Assembly: GCF_900112355.1 (NCBI RefSeq)
Contig: NZ_FOLM01000017.1
Coordinates: 44,340-108,339, forward strand
From: Streptomyces aidingensis
Lineage (GTDB): Bacteria > Actinomycetota > Actinomycetes > Streptomycetales > Streptomycetaceae
Direction of reading: 5' to 3'
DNA length: 64,000 nucleotides
Shown: positions 33,040 to 44,233 of the stretch, in pieces
Position numbering within the stretch: the first letter of the stretch is position 1
How the letters are laid out: every line of letters starts with the position of its first letter
Notes under the pieces: model-generated
The model's input: only the letters and a program-made list of their open reading frames with translations
Databases searched by the model: none
Told to the model about the DNA's origin: nothing
Translations under genes and position numbers: made by a program

Positions 33040-33082
33040 AGAGGTCCAGACCCTTGCCCAGTGGTCTGGACCTCTCTACTGT
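33040..33082 (+). promoter_or_regulatory. Chitinase promoter 1 with paired 12-bp repeats (DasR-type sites)
   Basis: TTGCCC (33054-33059), 17-bp spacer, TACTGT (33077-33082). Two copies of the Streptomyces chitinase repeat (consensus TGGTCCAGACCT) flank or overlap it at 33042-33053 and 33062-33073; here they are in opposite orientation and form a perfect 13-bp inverted repeat (33040-33052 and 33063-33075). The repeats fit the DasR-responsive element family. Confidence 0.75.
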
Positions 33083-33153
33083 CCGGTGGCGTCGGACGGC
33101 GTTCGCACCGGTAACGCCGCTTCCTTTCGCATCATCCGGACACAGGAGCACCG

Positions 33154-34842
33154 TTGAGCAAGGGCACACGGGCCAGGAGCAGACTCAAGGCGAGACTTGT
33201 CGCCGTCGCCGCGGCACTGGCCGTACCACTGGGCGGCATCGTCGTCCTGGCAGGCAACGCGGGCGCGGCGGGCGAGGTCACCGCCGCATACGCCAAGGGA
33301 TCGGCCTGGGACACCGGCTTCAACGGCCAGTGGATCATCGAGAACGGCACCGACACGCCCACCGAGGGCTGGACCCTGGAGTGGGACTTCCCCTCCGGCA
33401 CCGAGGTCACCTCCCTGTGGAACGGGGTCATGACCCGGGACGGCGACCACTACACCGTCACCCATGAGAGCTGGAACGGGACGCTGGCCCCGGGCGCCAC
33501 GGCCACCGTGGGCTTCGGCGCCACCGGCGACGGCGAGCCGCTGAACTGCACCATCAACGGCCGCCCCTGCGCGGGCGACCCGGTGGACCCCGACCCGACC
33601 GGGGGCACCACCGACGGCGGCACCACCGACGGCGGCGGCTCGGCGGACGGCGGGACCACCGACGGCGGGACCGACTCGGGCGGCACCACCGGCGGCACGG
33701 ACCCCGACCCCGACCCGGTCGAACCGGGCGCCCATGTCAACCTCGGCTACTTCACCGAGTGGGGCATCTACCAGCGCGACTACCAGGTCAGGAACATCGC
33801 GGCCTCCGGCTCCGCCGAGAAGCTCACCCACATCAACTACGCCTTCGGCAACGTCCAGGGCGGCAAGTGCGTGATGGGCGACGCCTACGCCGCCACCGAC
33901 AAGGCGTTCACCGCGGCCGAGAGCGTGGACGGCGTCGCCGACACCTGGGACCAGCCGCTGCGCGGCAACTTCAACCAGCTCAAGAAGCTGAAGGAGCAGT
34001 ACCCGCATCTGAAGGTCCTCTGGTCCTTCGGCGGCTGGACCTGGTCCGGCGGCTTCGGCGAGGCCATGCAGAACCCGGCGGCGTTCGCCCGGTCCTGCTA
34101 CGAGCTGGTCAACGACCCGCGCTGGGACGGCGTCTTCGACGGCATCGACCTGGACTGGGAATACCCCAACGCCTGCGGCGAGAAGTGCGACACCAGCGGC
34201 CCGCGCGCCTTCGGCGACATGATGAAGGCGTTCCGCGCCGCCTTCGGCGATCAGCTCGTCACCGCCGCCATCACCGCCGACGCCTCGGCCGGCGGCAAGA
34301 TCGACGCCTCCGACTACGGCTACGGAGCCGAGTACGCCGACTACATCTCGGTCATGGCCTACGACTTCTTCGGCGCCTGGGCGGCCCAGGGCCCGACCGC
34401 CCCGCACTCCCCGCTCACCCCGTACGACGGCATCCCGCAGGACGGCTTCACCGCCGACCAGGCCATCCAGAAGCTCAAGGCGCAGGGCGTGCCCGCCAGA
34501 AAGCTGCTGCTGGGCATCGGCTTCTACGGCCGCGGCTGGACCGGCGTCGGCCAGGCCGAGCCCGGCGGCTCCGCCACCGGCCCGGCGCCCGGCACCTATG
34601 AGCAGGGCATCGAGGACTACAAGGTCCTGGCCGCCCGCTGCCCGGCCACCGGTACCATCGCGGGCACCGCCTACGCCAAGTGCGGCAGCGAATGGTGGAG
34701 CTACGACACCCCGGAGACCATCCGCGCCAAGATGGCCTATGCCAGGCAGCAGGGCCTGGGCGGCGCCTTCTTCTGGGAGCTGAACGGCGACACCGCCGAC
34801 GGCGAGCTCATCACCGCCATGCACACCGGCCTGACGCAGTGA
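33154..34842 (+). CDS. Secreted chitinase, CBM2-GH18
   Basis: A 562-residue exochitinase-type protein. Signal peptide (to about 39), CBM2 module (about 40-140) with Trp60, Trp73 and Trp89 for polysaccharide binding and a Cys132-Cys139 pair, a Gly/Thr/Asp linker (148-190) and a GH18 barrel. The catalytic motif is DGIDLDWE at 329-336 with Glu336 as acid; SFGGWTWSGG and MAYDFFGAW are intact. It hydrolyses chitin outside the cell. The start is TTG with CAGGAG ahead. It is a close paralogue of the chitinase at 36368. Regulation by N-acetylglucosamine through DasR is expected from the promoter repeats. Confidence 0.95.
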   Translation: MSKGTRARSRLKARLVAVAAALAVPLGGIVVLAGNAGAAGEVTAAYAKGSAWDTGFNGQWIIENGTDTPTEGWTLEWDFPSGTEVTSLWNGVMTRDGDHYTVTHESWNGTLAPGATATVGFGATGDGEPLNCTINGRPCAGDPVDPDPTGGTTDGGTTDGGGSADGGTTDGGTDSGGTTGGTDPDPDPVEPGAHVNLGYFTEWGIYQRDYQVRNIAASGSAEKLTHINYAFGNVQGGKCVMGDAYAATDKAFTAAESVDGVADTWDQPLRGNFNQLKKLKEQYPHLKVLWSFGGWTWSGGFGEAMQNPAAFARSCYELVNDPRWDGVFDGIDLDWEYPNACGEKCDTSGPRAFGDMMKAFRAAFGDQLVTAAITADASAGGKIDASDYGYGAEYADYISVMAYDFFGAWAAQGPTAPHSPLTPYDGIPQDGFTADQAIQKLKAQGVPARKLLLGIGFYGRGWTGVGQAEPGGSATGPAPGTYEQGIEDYKVLAARCPATGTIAGTAYAKCGSEWWSYDTPETIRAKMAYARQQGLGGAFFWELNGDTADGELITAMHTGLTQ

Positions 34843-34875
34843 ACCGGTAGCGGCACGGCACAGCCCACGCATGCA

Positions 34876-34916
34876 CCGGACCCCGGGACGGCAGCCGCCG
34901 GCCGCCCGGGGTCCGG
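34876..34916 (+). terminator. Terminator of chitinase 1
   Basis: A perfect 12-bp stem (34876-34887 and 34905-34916, arm CCGGACCCCGGG) with a 17-base loop, 33 bp after the stop. Confidence 0.75.
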
Positions 34917-35004
34917 GCCTGTCCGGGCCCGCCCGCCGAACCGTACTCCCCCGGGCCGCGTGTCATGATCACACCGCCGTTCGTCCCACACCGAGGAGGC
35001 CGTT

Positions 35005-35739
35005 GTGAGCCAGGAGCGAGTGACCGTCGTCAGCGGCGGAAGCCGGGGCATCGGGGCGGCGATCTGCCGCCGGCTGGCGGCCGACGGACACCATCTGGTG
35101 ATCGGCTACCGTGCCGACCACGCCTCCGCCGAGGCCGTCGCCTCCGACGTCCGGCAGGCCGGCCGCAGGTGCCTGACCGTGCCGATGGACGTCGCCGACG
35201 AGGCCGCCGTCGACCGCCTCTTCGACACCGCCGCCGGGCTCGGCCCGGTCACCGGCCTGGTCAACAACGCGGGCGTCAGCGGCCCCAACGGCCGCCTCGC
35301 CGACGCCGACGCCGAGGGCATGCGCCGCGCCCTGGAGGTGAACGTGCTCGGCTATCTGCTCTGCGCCCGCCGCGCGATCCGCGACATGAACCGCAACGGC
35401 ACAGGCGGTGCCATCGTCAGCATCTCCTCCACCGCCGCCACCCTCGGCAGCCCGGGCCAGTATGTGCACTATGCCGCCGCCAAGGCCGCCGTGGACGCCA
35501 TGACGACCGGGCTGGCCAAGGAGGTCGCGGCCGAGGGCATCCGGGTCAACTGCGTGGCCCCCGGCACCGTCTGGACGGCCTTCCACGAGGACCCCGAGCG
35601 CCCCGCCAAGGTCGCCAGGATCATCCCCATGGGCCGCGCCGGCCGGCCCGAGGAGATCGCCGGCGCCGTCTCCTGGCTGCTCTCCGACGACGCCTCCTAC
35701 ACCACCGGTGCCGTCCTCCGCGTCTCCGGCGGCCTGTAG
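35005..35739 (+). CDS. SDR-family oxidoreductase (FabG-like)
   Basis: A 244-residue classical SDR: SGGSRGIGAAI, NNAG, catalytic SISST, YVHYAAAK and the ending TTGAVLRVSGGL. The GTG start has GAGGAGG ahead. It lies between the two chitinase genes and shares their strand, but with its own spacing; a role with chitin products is not shown. It could be a 3-oxoacyl-ACP reductase-like or sugar dehydrogenase. Confidence 0.9.
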   Translation: MSQERVTVVSGGSRGIGAAICRRLAADGHHLVIGYRADHASAEAVASDVRQAGRRCLTVPMDVADEAAVDRLFDTAAGLGPVTGLVNNAGVSGPNGRLADADAEGMRRALEVNVLGYLLCARRAIRDMNRNGTGGAIVSISSTAATLGSPGQYVHYAAAKAAVDAMTTGLAKEVAAEGIRVNCVAPGTVWTAFHEDPERPAKVARIIPMGRAGRPEEIAGAVSWLLSDDASYTTGAVLRVSGGL

Positions 35740-35840
35740 CACCGGCGACGGACGCCTCCGGCGGCCGGGAGTCCCAGACCCGGATGCCCGCCGGAGCTCC
35801 GCCGAGGCCGGAAACCGGACAGTTCCGGGAGACTGGCGGT

Positions 35841-36209
35841 GTGGAGGATACGGAAGCGGCGCTGTGGACGGCGCGGGCACTGGTACTGGCGGATCTGCGG
35901 GCCTGCGGGCTGGACCGGGCCGAGGTGGTGTCCAGGCTGGACGCGGCCCTGGCCCACCGGCGCTGGTGGGTGGGCCAGTGGCCGGAAGGCGCCGCCTTTG
36001 TGCCCGGTCTGCTGGCCCAGGACATACAGGACGCGCTGCTGGAGACGGCCGGGCGGTGGCCCGCGTGCCCGCGCTGCACGGTGCACGGCCAGGAGACCCC
36101 GCACTGCCTTGATGTGCAGCCGGAACTCGGGCCCGACCCGCACTGGACCTGCCCGGCGACGGGGGCCGTGCTGGCACCGGTCGGCCGGCTCGGCGAGGCG
36201 CTGACCTGA
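35841..36209 (+). CDS. Small Cys-containing protein of unknown function
   Basis: A 122-residue protein beginning MEDTEAALWTARALVLADLR from a GTG with GGGAG upstream. The N-terminal half is helical; the second half has CPRCTVHGQETPHC and a later WTCPATG, which suggests a small zinc site. Streptomyces genomes hold similar unannotated proteins. It ends 14 bp before the promoter repeats of the second chitinase. Confidence 0.65.
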   Translation: MEDTEAALWTARALVLADLRACGLDRAEVVSRLDAALAHRRWWVGQWPEGAAFVPGLLAQDIQDALLETAGRWPACPRCTVHGQETPHCLDVQPELGPDPHWTCPATGAVLAPVGRLGEALT

Positions 36210-36223
36210 CGCCGCGACCATTT

Positions 36224-36265
36224 TGGTCCAGACCTCTTGACCACTGGTCCAGACCTCTTTACGCT
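36224..36265 (+). promoter_or_regulatory. Chitinase promoter 2 with two direct repeats (DasR-type sites)
   Basis: TGGTCCAGACCTCTT occurs twice, at 36224-36238 and 36245-36259, 21 bp apart, and includes the exact 12-bp chitinase repeat. TTGACC (36237-36242), 17-bp spacer and TACGCT (36260-36265) form the promoter, so the second repeat fills the spacer, as in promoter 1. Confidence 0.85.
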
Positions 36266-36367
36266 CCCGGATATCTGCTGTGAGCGCGCCATGACAACAA
36301 TGCCTGCCGCGCGCTCACGGGCGGCGCAGATTCCCCCAGATCTGTCCGACCGACTCCGGGAGTTCCC

Positions 36368-38113
<1,746 letters not shown>

Positions 38114-38137
38114 CCGGCCCCGGCAGCACCACAGGCC

Positions 38138-38178
38138 GCAGCCGGGGAGACGGACCCGCCCGCCGTCTCCCCGGCTGC
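38138..38178. terminator. Bidirectional terminator between chitinase 2 and the DUF2550 gene
   Basis: A perfect 16-bp stem (38138-38153 and 38163-38178) with a 9-base loop between two convergent genes. Confidence 0.85.
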
Positions 38179-38202
38179 TCCATGCCCGCCGGGGGAAGCT
38201 GC

Positions 38203-38649
38203 TCAGGCGACGTTGACCCGGTGGCCCGGCGGGGCGGCCTCCAGCCAGGCGAGGAAACCGGTGAGGGCGTCCTCGCTCATGGCGAGCTCCAGATCCCGGG
38301 TGTCGTGACGGCAGGTGAGGACCATGGCGCCGGGCAGCAGGGCGAGTTCCTCGTCACCGTGCGGGCGACGGCGCTCCCGGACCTGGATCAGATCGCGCTC
38401 CAGCACCATCCGGGGGCGGAAGGCGTAGGAGAACACCCGGAACCACTCGATGTGGTCGCCGTTGTAGCGGGCCACGCCGTAGATCCAGCCCTTGCCCGTG
38501 GACTCGCCCGCCACCGGCGCCTTCCAGCGCGCCGAGCAGTCGAAGGTGCCGCCCGCCCGCTGGATCACGCGCCGGCGCACGCCGAAGGCGAGCAGGCCCA
38601 GAAGTATCAGCGCCAGGGCCGCGCCGCACACCGTCAGAGCGAGGACCAT
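38203..38649 (-). CDS. DUF2550 membrane-anchored protein
   Basis: A 148-residue protein with one N-terminal membrane helix (LTVCGAALALILLGLLAFGV) and a soluble domain with GGTFDCSARW, WIYGVARYNGDHIEWFRVFS and ELAMSEDALTGFLAWLEAAPPG, the DUF2550 pattern. The gene almost always follows atpC in actinobacteria; its function is unknown. It lies 188 bp after atpC on the same strand. Confidence 0.9.
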   Translation of the reverse strand: MVLALTVCGAALALILLGLLAFGVRRRVIQRAGGTFDCSARWKAPVAGESTGKGWIYGVARYNGDHIEWFRVFSYAFRPRMVLERDLIQVRERRRPHGDEELALLPGAMVLTCRHDTRDLELAMSEDALTGFLAWLEAAPPGHRVNVA

Positions 38650-38837
38650 CCCGCCGACCTCCTCGCCTCCGTTGCGCCGCCCGCGCCGTCACCCGTGGTG
38701 CCGGATGGGCCGGACGGCAGACCGTCAGATGTGTTCCCTCGATAATGGGGGACGGATGACCATGAGCGCCGCTCCACATGATGTTGCACGCATCACGCGT
38801 CACGGCGCTCCCCGGGCATCTGTTCTCCGGGTGGTCC

Positions 38838-39221
38838 TCAGCGGGCGACGGCAGCCGCCTCCAGGCGGACCGCCGCGCGCCGCTCGGCGGAGGCGTCGGT
38901 CTCGGCCCTGGCCTCCTCCAGCGCCCGTTCCGCGCGCGCGACATCGATCTCGTCCGCCAGCTCGGCGGTCTCCGCCAGCAGCGACAGCTTACCGTCCGTG
39001 TAGGACAGGAAACCGCCGTGCACCGCGGCGACCACCGTGCCCTCACCGGTCTCACCCGTCGTCCGGATGGTCACCGGCCCGGTCTCCAGCACACCCAGGT
39101 ACGGCTGGTGGCCCGGCATGATCCCGATGTCGCCGGCCGTGGTGCGCGCGACGACCAGGCCGGCCTCGCCCGACCACACCTTGCGGTCCGCGGCGACCAG
39201 CTCGACGTGCAGCTCAGCCAC
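38838..39221 (-). CDS. atpC: ATP synthase F1 epsilon subunit
   Basis: A 127-residue epsilon subunit: the beta-sandwich domain (LVARTTAGDIGIMPGHQPYLG, HGGFLSYTDGKLSLLAE) and two C-terminal helices rich in Ala, Arg and Glu. It sits in the central stalk with gamma and restrains ATP hydrolysis. It is the last subunit gene of the operon, 116 bp after atpD; that gap can form a GC-rich hairpin near 39280-39305. Confidence 0.95.
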   Translation of the reverse strand: MAELHVELVAADRKVWSGEAGLVVARTTAGDIGIMPGHQPYLGVLETGPVTIRTTGETGEGTVVAAVHGGFLSYTDGKLSLLAETAELADEIDVARAERALEEARAETDASAERRAAVRLEAAAVAR

Positions 39222-39337
39222 GATGGTTCCTCTCGGCTAGGGATGGCGGCGGGTGCGGGGCACGCACGGCGCACGGTCCGGCATCCCGGCCGCAACCGGC
39301 CGGATGCCCCGCGCCCGCCGGGGGTTCGGTGGCGCCG

Positions 39338-40780
39338 TCAGGAGACGCCGAGCCGCTTGGCCGCGGCCTTCAGGTCGTCCAGACCGCCGCACATGAAGAA
39401 CGCCTGCTCCGGGAAGTGGTCGAACTCGCCGTCCGCGATCGCGTTGAACGCGGCGATCGACTCGTCCAGCGGCACATCGGAGCCGTCCAGACCGGTGAAC
39501 TGCTTCGCCGCGTGGGTGTTCTGCGACAGGAAGCGCTCGATCCGGCGGGCCCGGCTCACCGTGAGCTTGTCCTCTTCCGAGAGCTCGTCGATACCGAGAA
39601 TGGCGATGATGTCCTGGAGGTCCTTGTACTTCTGCAGGATCCCCTTCACCCGGGTGGCGCACTGGTAGTGGTCCTCGGAGATGAACCGCGGGTCCAGGAT
39701 CCGGGAGGTGGAGTCCAGCGGGTCCACCGCCGGGTAGATGCCCTTCTCCGAGATCGGCCGGGACAGCACCGTGGTGGCGTCCAGGTGGGCGAAGGTGGTG
39801 GCCGGCGCCGGGTCGGTCAGGTCGTCCGCGGGCACATAGATCGCCTGCATGGAGGTGATGGAGTGACCGCGGGTGGAGGTGATCCGCTCCTGGAGCTGAC
39901 CCATCTCGTCCGCCAGGTTCGGCTGGTAGCCCACCGCGGAGGGCATGCGGCCCAGCAGGGTGGACACCTCGGAACCGGCCTGGGTGAAGCGGAAGATGTT
40001 GTCGATGAAGAACAGCACGTCCTGCTTCTGGACGTCCCGGAAGTACTCGGCCATGGTCAGGCCGGCCAGGGCGATGCGCAGCCGGGTCCCCGGGGGCTCG
40101 TCCATCTGGCCGAAGACCAGGGCGGTCTGCGGGAGCACCCCGGAGTCCGCCATCTCGTGGATCAGGTCGTTGCCCTCACGGGTCCGCTCGCCCACACCGG
40201 CGAACACCGACACGCCCTCGTGCAGCCGGGCCACCCGGATGATCATCTCCTGGATGAGCACCGTCTTGCCCACTCCGGCGCCGCCGAACAGGCCGATCTT
40301 GCCGCCCTTGACGTACGGGGTGAGCAGGTCCACGACCTTCAGGCCGGTCTCGAACATCTCGGTCTTGGACTCGAGCTGGTCGAAGGCCGGGGCCTGGCGG
40401 TGGATCTCCCAGCGCTCGGTGATCTCGCTCTCGGCCTCGGGCTCGTTGAGCACCTTGCCGAGCACGTTGAACACCCGGCCCTTGGTGACATCGCCGACCG
40501 GCACCGAGATGCCCTTGCCGCTGTCGGTCACCGGGGCCTGGCGGACCAGGCCGTCGGTGGGCTCCATGGCGATGGCGCGCACCAGGCCCTCACCGAGGTG
40601 CTGGGCGACCTCCAGGGTCAGCGTCTTGGTCTCGCCCTCGGCGGCCGGGTCCGGGACCTGGACCGTCAGGGCGTTGTACATGTCGGGCATCGCGTCGACG
40701 GGGAACTCCACGTCGACGACCGGACCGATGACCCGGGCGACGCGGCCCGCCGCCGTGGCCGTCTCAGTAGCAGTAGTCAT
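39338..40780 (-). CDS. atpD: ATP synthase F1 beta subunit
   Basis: A 480-residue catalytic subunit. Walker A GGAGVGKT (166-173), the GVGERTREGNDL segment with the catalytic Glu, Walker B ALVFGQMDEPPG and FIDNIFRFTQAGSEVS are all present. It hydrolyses or makes ATP at the alpha/beta interface. It lies 3 bp after atpG, an arrangement that suggests translational coupling. Confidence 0.98.
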   Translation of the reverse strand: MTTATETATAAGRVARVIGPVVDVEFPVDAMPDMYNALTVQVPDPAAEGETKTLTLEVAQHLGEGLVRAIAMEPTDGLVRQAPVTDSGKGISVPVGDVTKGRVFNVLGKVLNEPEAESEITERWEIHRQAPAFDQLESKTEMFETGLKVVDLLTPYVKGGKIGLFGGAGVGKTVLIQEMIIRVARLHEGVSVFAGVGERTREGNDLIHEMADSGVLPQTALVFGQMDEPPGTRLRIALAGLTMAEYFRDVQKQDVLFFIDNIFRFTQAGSEVSTLLGRMPSAVGYQPNLADEMGQLQERITSTRGHSITSMQAIYVPADDLTDPAPATTFAHLDATTVLSRPISEKGIYPAVDPLDSTSRILDPRFISEDHYQCATRVKGILQKYKDLQDIIAILGIDELSEEDKLTVSRARRIERFLSQNTHAAKQFTGLDGSDVPLDESIAAFNAIADGEFDHFPEQAFFMCGGLDDLKAAAKRLGVS

Positions 40781-40783
40781 GGA

Positions 40784-41713
40784 TTACCTGTCACTCCCCG
40801 CGGTCGCGTCGGCCAGGGCGTTGGCGCCACCGACGATCTCGCTGATTTCCTGGGTGATGTCGGCCTGACGGGCCTGGTTGGCAAGGCGCGTCAGGGTCCG
40901 GATGAGCTCCTCGGCGTTGTCGGTGGCCGACTTCATCGCCCGGCGGGTGGCAGCGTGCTTGGAGGCCGCCGACTGCAGCAGGGCGTTGTAGATCCGGCTC
41001 TCGACATAGCGCGGCAGCAGCGCGTTCAGCACCTGCTCCGGGCTCGGCTCGAACTCGTAGAGCGGGTGCGCCTCGCGTCCCTTCACAAAGGTCTCGGCCG
41101 ACTCCTCGGCCGAGGTGCTGAAGGTCAGCGGCAGCAGCCGGAGCTGCTCCGGACGCTGGGTGAGCATGGAGACGAACTCGGTGTAGACGATGTGGATCTC
41201 GTCCACCCCGCCGTCCTCGGTCTTCTTCTCCACGGCGGCGAGCAGCGGCGCGGCCACCGCCTTGGCGTCGGCGTACTCCGGGCTGTCGGAGAAGCCCGTC
41301 CAGGACTCGGCGATCGGCCGCTCCCGGAAGTTGTAGTAGCCCACGCCCTTGCGGCCCACCACATAGTGGTCGACCTCCAGGCCGCGCGCCACCAGGGCGG
41401 AGGTGAGATGCTCCGCCGCCTTGATGGCGTTGCTGTTGTACCCGCCGGCCAGTCCGCGGTCGCTGGTGATCAGCAGCACCGCGGCCCGGCGCGGCCGGTC
41501 CACCTCGGTGGTGAGCGGGTGCTTGACGTCGGACGAGGCGGCCACCGCGGTGACCGCCTTGGTCAGCTCGTCGGCGTACGGCGTGGAGGCGTTCACCCTG
41601 CGCTGTGCCTTGAGGATGCGCGAGGCGGCGATCATCTCCATCGCCCGGGTGATCTTCTTGGTCGCGGTGACGGATTTGATCCGCCGCTTGTAGACCCTGA
41701 GCTGCGCTCCCAT
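40784..41713 (-). CDS. atpG: ATP synthase F1 gamma subunit
   Basis: A 309-residue rotor subunit. MGAQLRVYKRRIKSVTATKK at the N-terminus and the C-terminal helix (MKSATDNAEELIRTLTRLANQ) form the central coiled coil; TSDRGLAGGYNSN is the family signature. The ATG at 41713 gives the standard start. It begins 4 bp after the atpA stop. Confidence 0.97.
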   Translation of the reverse strand: MGAQLRVYKRRIKSVTATKKITRAMEMIAASRILKAQRRVNASTPYADELTKAVTAVAASSDVKHPLTTEVDRPRRAAVLLITSDRGLAGGYNSNAIKAAEHLTSALVARGLEVDHYVVGRKGVGYYNFRERPIAESWTGFSDSPEYADAKAVAAPLLAAVEKKTEDGGVDEIHIVYTEFVSMLTQRPEQLRLLPLTFSTSAEESAETFVKGREAHPLYEFEPSPEQVLNALLPRYVESRIYNALLQSAASKHAATRRAMKSATDNAEELIRTLTRLANQARQADITQEISEIVGGANALADATAGSDR

Positions 41714-41717
41714 GGGC

Positions 41718-43289
41718 TCAGTCCTCGCCCAGCAGCTTGCCGTCCGCGGTCTGGTAGCCCTTCTTGAACTCGGTGACCGCCTCACGGATGGCCTGGACGG
41801 TGTCGTCGGCCATCTTGCCGCCCTCGCGGATGGAGCGCATCAGGTCGCTCTTGGCGCTGTGCATGTGCTCCAGCAGCTCCTTCTCGAAGCGCCGGATCTC
41901 CTCCGCCGGGACGTCGTCCATCAGCCCGTTGGTGCCGGACCAGATCGAGACCACCTGGTCCTCGGTCGGGTAGGGGTTGTACTGGTCCTGCTTGAGCAGC
42001 TCCACCATGCGCTTGCCGCGCTCCAGGGCCGCCTTGGAGGCCGCGTCCAGGTCGGAGCCGAAGGCGGCGAACGCCTCCAGCTCGCGGTACTGGGCCAGGT
42101 CCACCCGGAGCGAGCCGGTGATCTGCTTCACCGCCGGGTGCTGGGCCGAGCCGCCCACCCGGGAGACCGAGATGCCGACGTTCAGCGCCGGGCGGACGCC
42201 CGCGTTGAACAGGTCGGACTCCAGGAAGCACTGGCCGTCGGTGATGGAGATGACGTTGGTCGGGATGTAGGCCGAGACGTCGTTGGCCTTGGTCTCCACA
42301 ACCGGCAGACCGGTCATGGAACCGGCGCCCATCTCGTCGGACAGCTTGGCGCAGCGCTCCAGCAGCCGGGAGTGCAGGTAGAAGACGTCACCGGGGTAGG
42401 CCTCGCGGCCCGGCGGGCGGCGCAGCAGCAGCGACACCGCGCGGTAGGCCTCGGCCTGCTTGGACAGGTCGTCGAAGACGATCAGGACGTGCTTGCCCTG
42501 GTACATCCAGTGCTGGCCGATGGCCGAGCCGGTGTAGGGGGCCAGGTACTTGAAGCCGGCCGGGTCGGACGCCGGGGCCGCCACGATGGTGGTGTACTCC
42601 AGGGCGCCGGCCTCCTCCAGAGCGGCCCGCACCGAGGCGATGGTGGAGCCCTTCTGGCCGATGGCCACATAGATGCAGCGGACCTGCTTGGCCGGGTCCC
42701 CGGTCTTCCAGTTGGCCCGCTGGTTGATGATGGTGTCCACGGCGAGGGCCGTCTTGCCGGTCTGCCGGTCGCCGATGATGAGCTGGCGCTGGCCGCGGCC
42801 GATCGGAGTCATGGTGTCCACGGCCTTGTAGCCGGTCTCCATGGGCTCGTGCACCGACTTGCGCTGCATGACCGTGGGGGCCTGGAGTTCCAGCGCCCGG
42901 CGGCCCTCGGTGGCGATCTCGCCCAGGCCGTCCACCGGGTTGCCCAGCGGGTCCACGACGCGGCCGAGGTAGCCCTCGCCCACCGCCACGGAGAGCACCT
43001 CGCCGGTGCGGCGCACCGGCTGGCCCTCCTCGATGCCGCCGAACTCACCGAGGACGATGGCACCGATCTCGCGCTCCTCCAGGTTCAGGGCGAGACCGAG
43101 CGTCCCGTCCTCGAACCGGAGCAGTTCGTTCGCCATGGCCGAGGGCAGCCCCTCGACCTTCGCGATGCCGTCACCGGCAACGCTGACCTTGCCGACCTCT
43201 TCGCGCGAGGCCGTGTCCGGCGTGTACGACTGGACGAATTCCTCCAGCGCCTCCCGGATCTCATCCGGCCGGATCGTAAGCTCCGCCAT
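41718..43289 (-). CDS. atpA: ATP synthase F1 alpha subunit
   Basis: A 523-residue non-catalytic nucleotide-binding subunit with P-loop GDRQTGKT (173-180), the arginine-finger segment SVSRVGGSAQ and the N-terminal motif RPDEIREAL that contacts delta. The length fits the family. It is preceded by a 113-bp gap after atpH. Confidence 0.98.
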   Translation of the reverse strand: MAELTIRPDEIREALEEFVQSYTPDTASREEVGKVSVAGDGIAKVEGLPSAMANELLRFEDGTLGLALNLEEREIGAIVLGEFGGIEEGQPVRRTGEVLSVAVGEGYLGRVVDPLGNPVDGLGEIATEGRRALELQAPTVMQRKSVHEPMETGYKAVDTMTPIGRGQRQLIIGDRQTGKTALAVDTIINQRANWKTGDPAKQVRCIYVAIGQKGSTIASVRAALEEAGALEYTTIVAAPASDPAGFKYLAPYTGSAIGQHWMYQGKHVLIVFDDLSKQAEAYRAVSLLLRRPPGREAYPGDVFYLHSRLLERCAKLSDEMGAGSMTGLPVVETKANDVSAYIPTNVISITDGQCFLESDLFNAGVRPALNVGISVSRVGGSAQHPAVKQITGSLRVDLAQYRELEAFAAFGSDLDAASKAALERGKRMVELLKQDQYNPYPTEDQVVSIWSGTNGLMDDVPAEEIRRFEKELLEHMHSAKSDLMRSIREGGKMADDTVQAIREAVTEFKKGYQTADGKLLGED

Positions 43290-43402
43290 CTGGGTTCCCT
43301 GCTCTCCTTGTTGGGACCGTAAGGTTTGGTACGGCCCAACGCGGGCCGCTGAATGTTTGGGGGTGGGCGCGGACTCGGCGAGGATGTCCGGCCGCCGGGC
43401 GG

Positions 43403-44233
43403 TCAGCCCGCCAGCCGCCGGTTCACCTCGTCCAGCCGTTCGGCGACGGTGCCCTGGATGACCTCGTCCCCGATCCGCACCGAGATCCCGCCGAGGACCG
43501 ACGGGTCCACGTCGGCGTTCAGCCGGATCGGCCGGCCGTAGAGCCTGGCCAGTGCGTCACCGAGGCGCCGGCGCTGCCGGTCGTCGAGCGGAACCGCGGT
43601 GACCACCACCGCGACCGAGCGGTTGCGCCGCTCCGCCGCCAGCTTGATCAGGTCCTCCAGTCCGCTTTCCAGACTACGGCCTCGCGGATGTTCCACGAGG
43701 CGGACCACCAGCCGCTCGGTCACGGCCTGGGACCGGCCGCCGAGCAGCCTGCGGACCAGGGAGACCTTGGCCTGCCGGGCCTCGTCCCCGGCCAGCCGGC
43801 CGGCCAGCGCGGAGCGCAGCCCGGGGTCGGCGGCGACGATCCGGCCGAACCGGAACAGCTCGTCCTCCACCGCCTCCAGCGCCCCGGCCCGCTCGGCCGC
43901 GATCAGATCGGCGGTGTCGGCCAGTTCCTCCACCGCGTCCACCAGGTCGCGGGGGGCGGACCAGCGGGAGCGGACCATCCCGGACACCAGATCGACGGTC
44001 TCGCCGCCGACCTGGCCGCCCAGCAGCCGCCCGGTGAGCTCGGCCTTGCGCGCACCGTCCTGCGAGGGATCGGTGAGCACCCGGCGCAGCGCGACCTCGC
44101 GGTCCAGCAGCGCGGTGACCGAGGCCAGCTCGGCGGCGAGCCCGGCCGGATCGACGGAGGTGGAGTCCGCCAGCACGTTCAGCCGCTCCCGGGCCGCGGC
44201 CCGGGCCTCGCGGCTCGCGGTGGCCCGGCTCAT
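43403..44233 (-). CDS. atpH: ATP synthase F1 delta subunit
   Basis: A 276-residue delta subunit, about 90 residues longer than the E. coli one, as usual in actinobacteria; the family signature lies in the C-terminal part (RRNRSVAVVVTAVPLDDRQR, GGISVRIGDEVIQGTV). It joins the peripheral stalk to the alpha subunits. Its ATG overlaps the atpF stop (ATGA). Confidence 0.95.
   Translation of the reverse strand: MSRATASREARAAARERLNVLADSTSVDPAGLAAELASVTALLDREVALRRVLTDPSQDGARKAELTGRLLGGQVGGETVDLVSGMVRSRWSAPRDLVDAVEELADTADLIAAERAGALEAVEDELFRFGRIVAADPGLRSALAGRLAGDEARQAKVSLVRRLLGGRSQAVTERLVVRLVEHPRGRSLESGLEDLIKLAAERRNRSVAVVVTAVPLDDRQRRRLGDALARLYGRPIRLNADVDPSVLGGISVRIGDEVIQGTVAERLDEVNRRLAG

Noticed and set aside
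39329..43322. Long plus-strand frames opposite the ATP synthase genes
   Set aside because: Antisense of atpD, atpG and atpA, which are unmistakable; products lack any motif.
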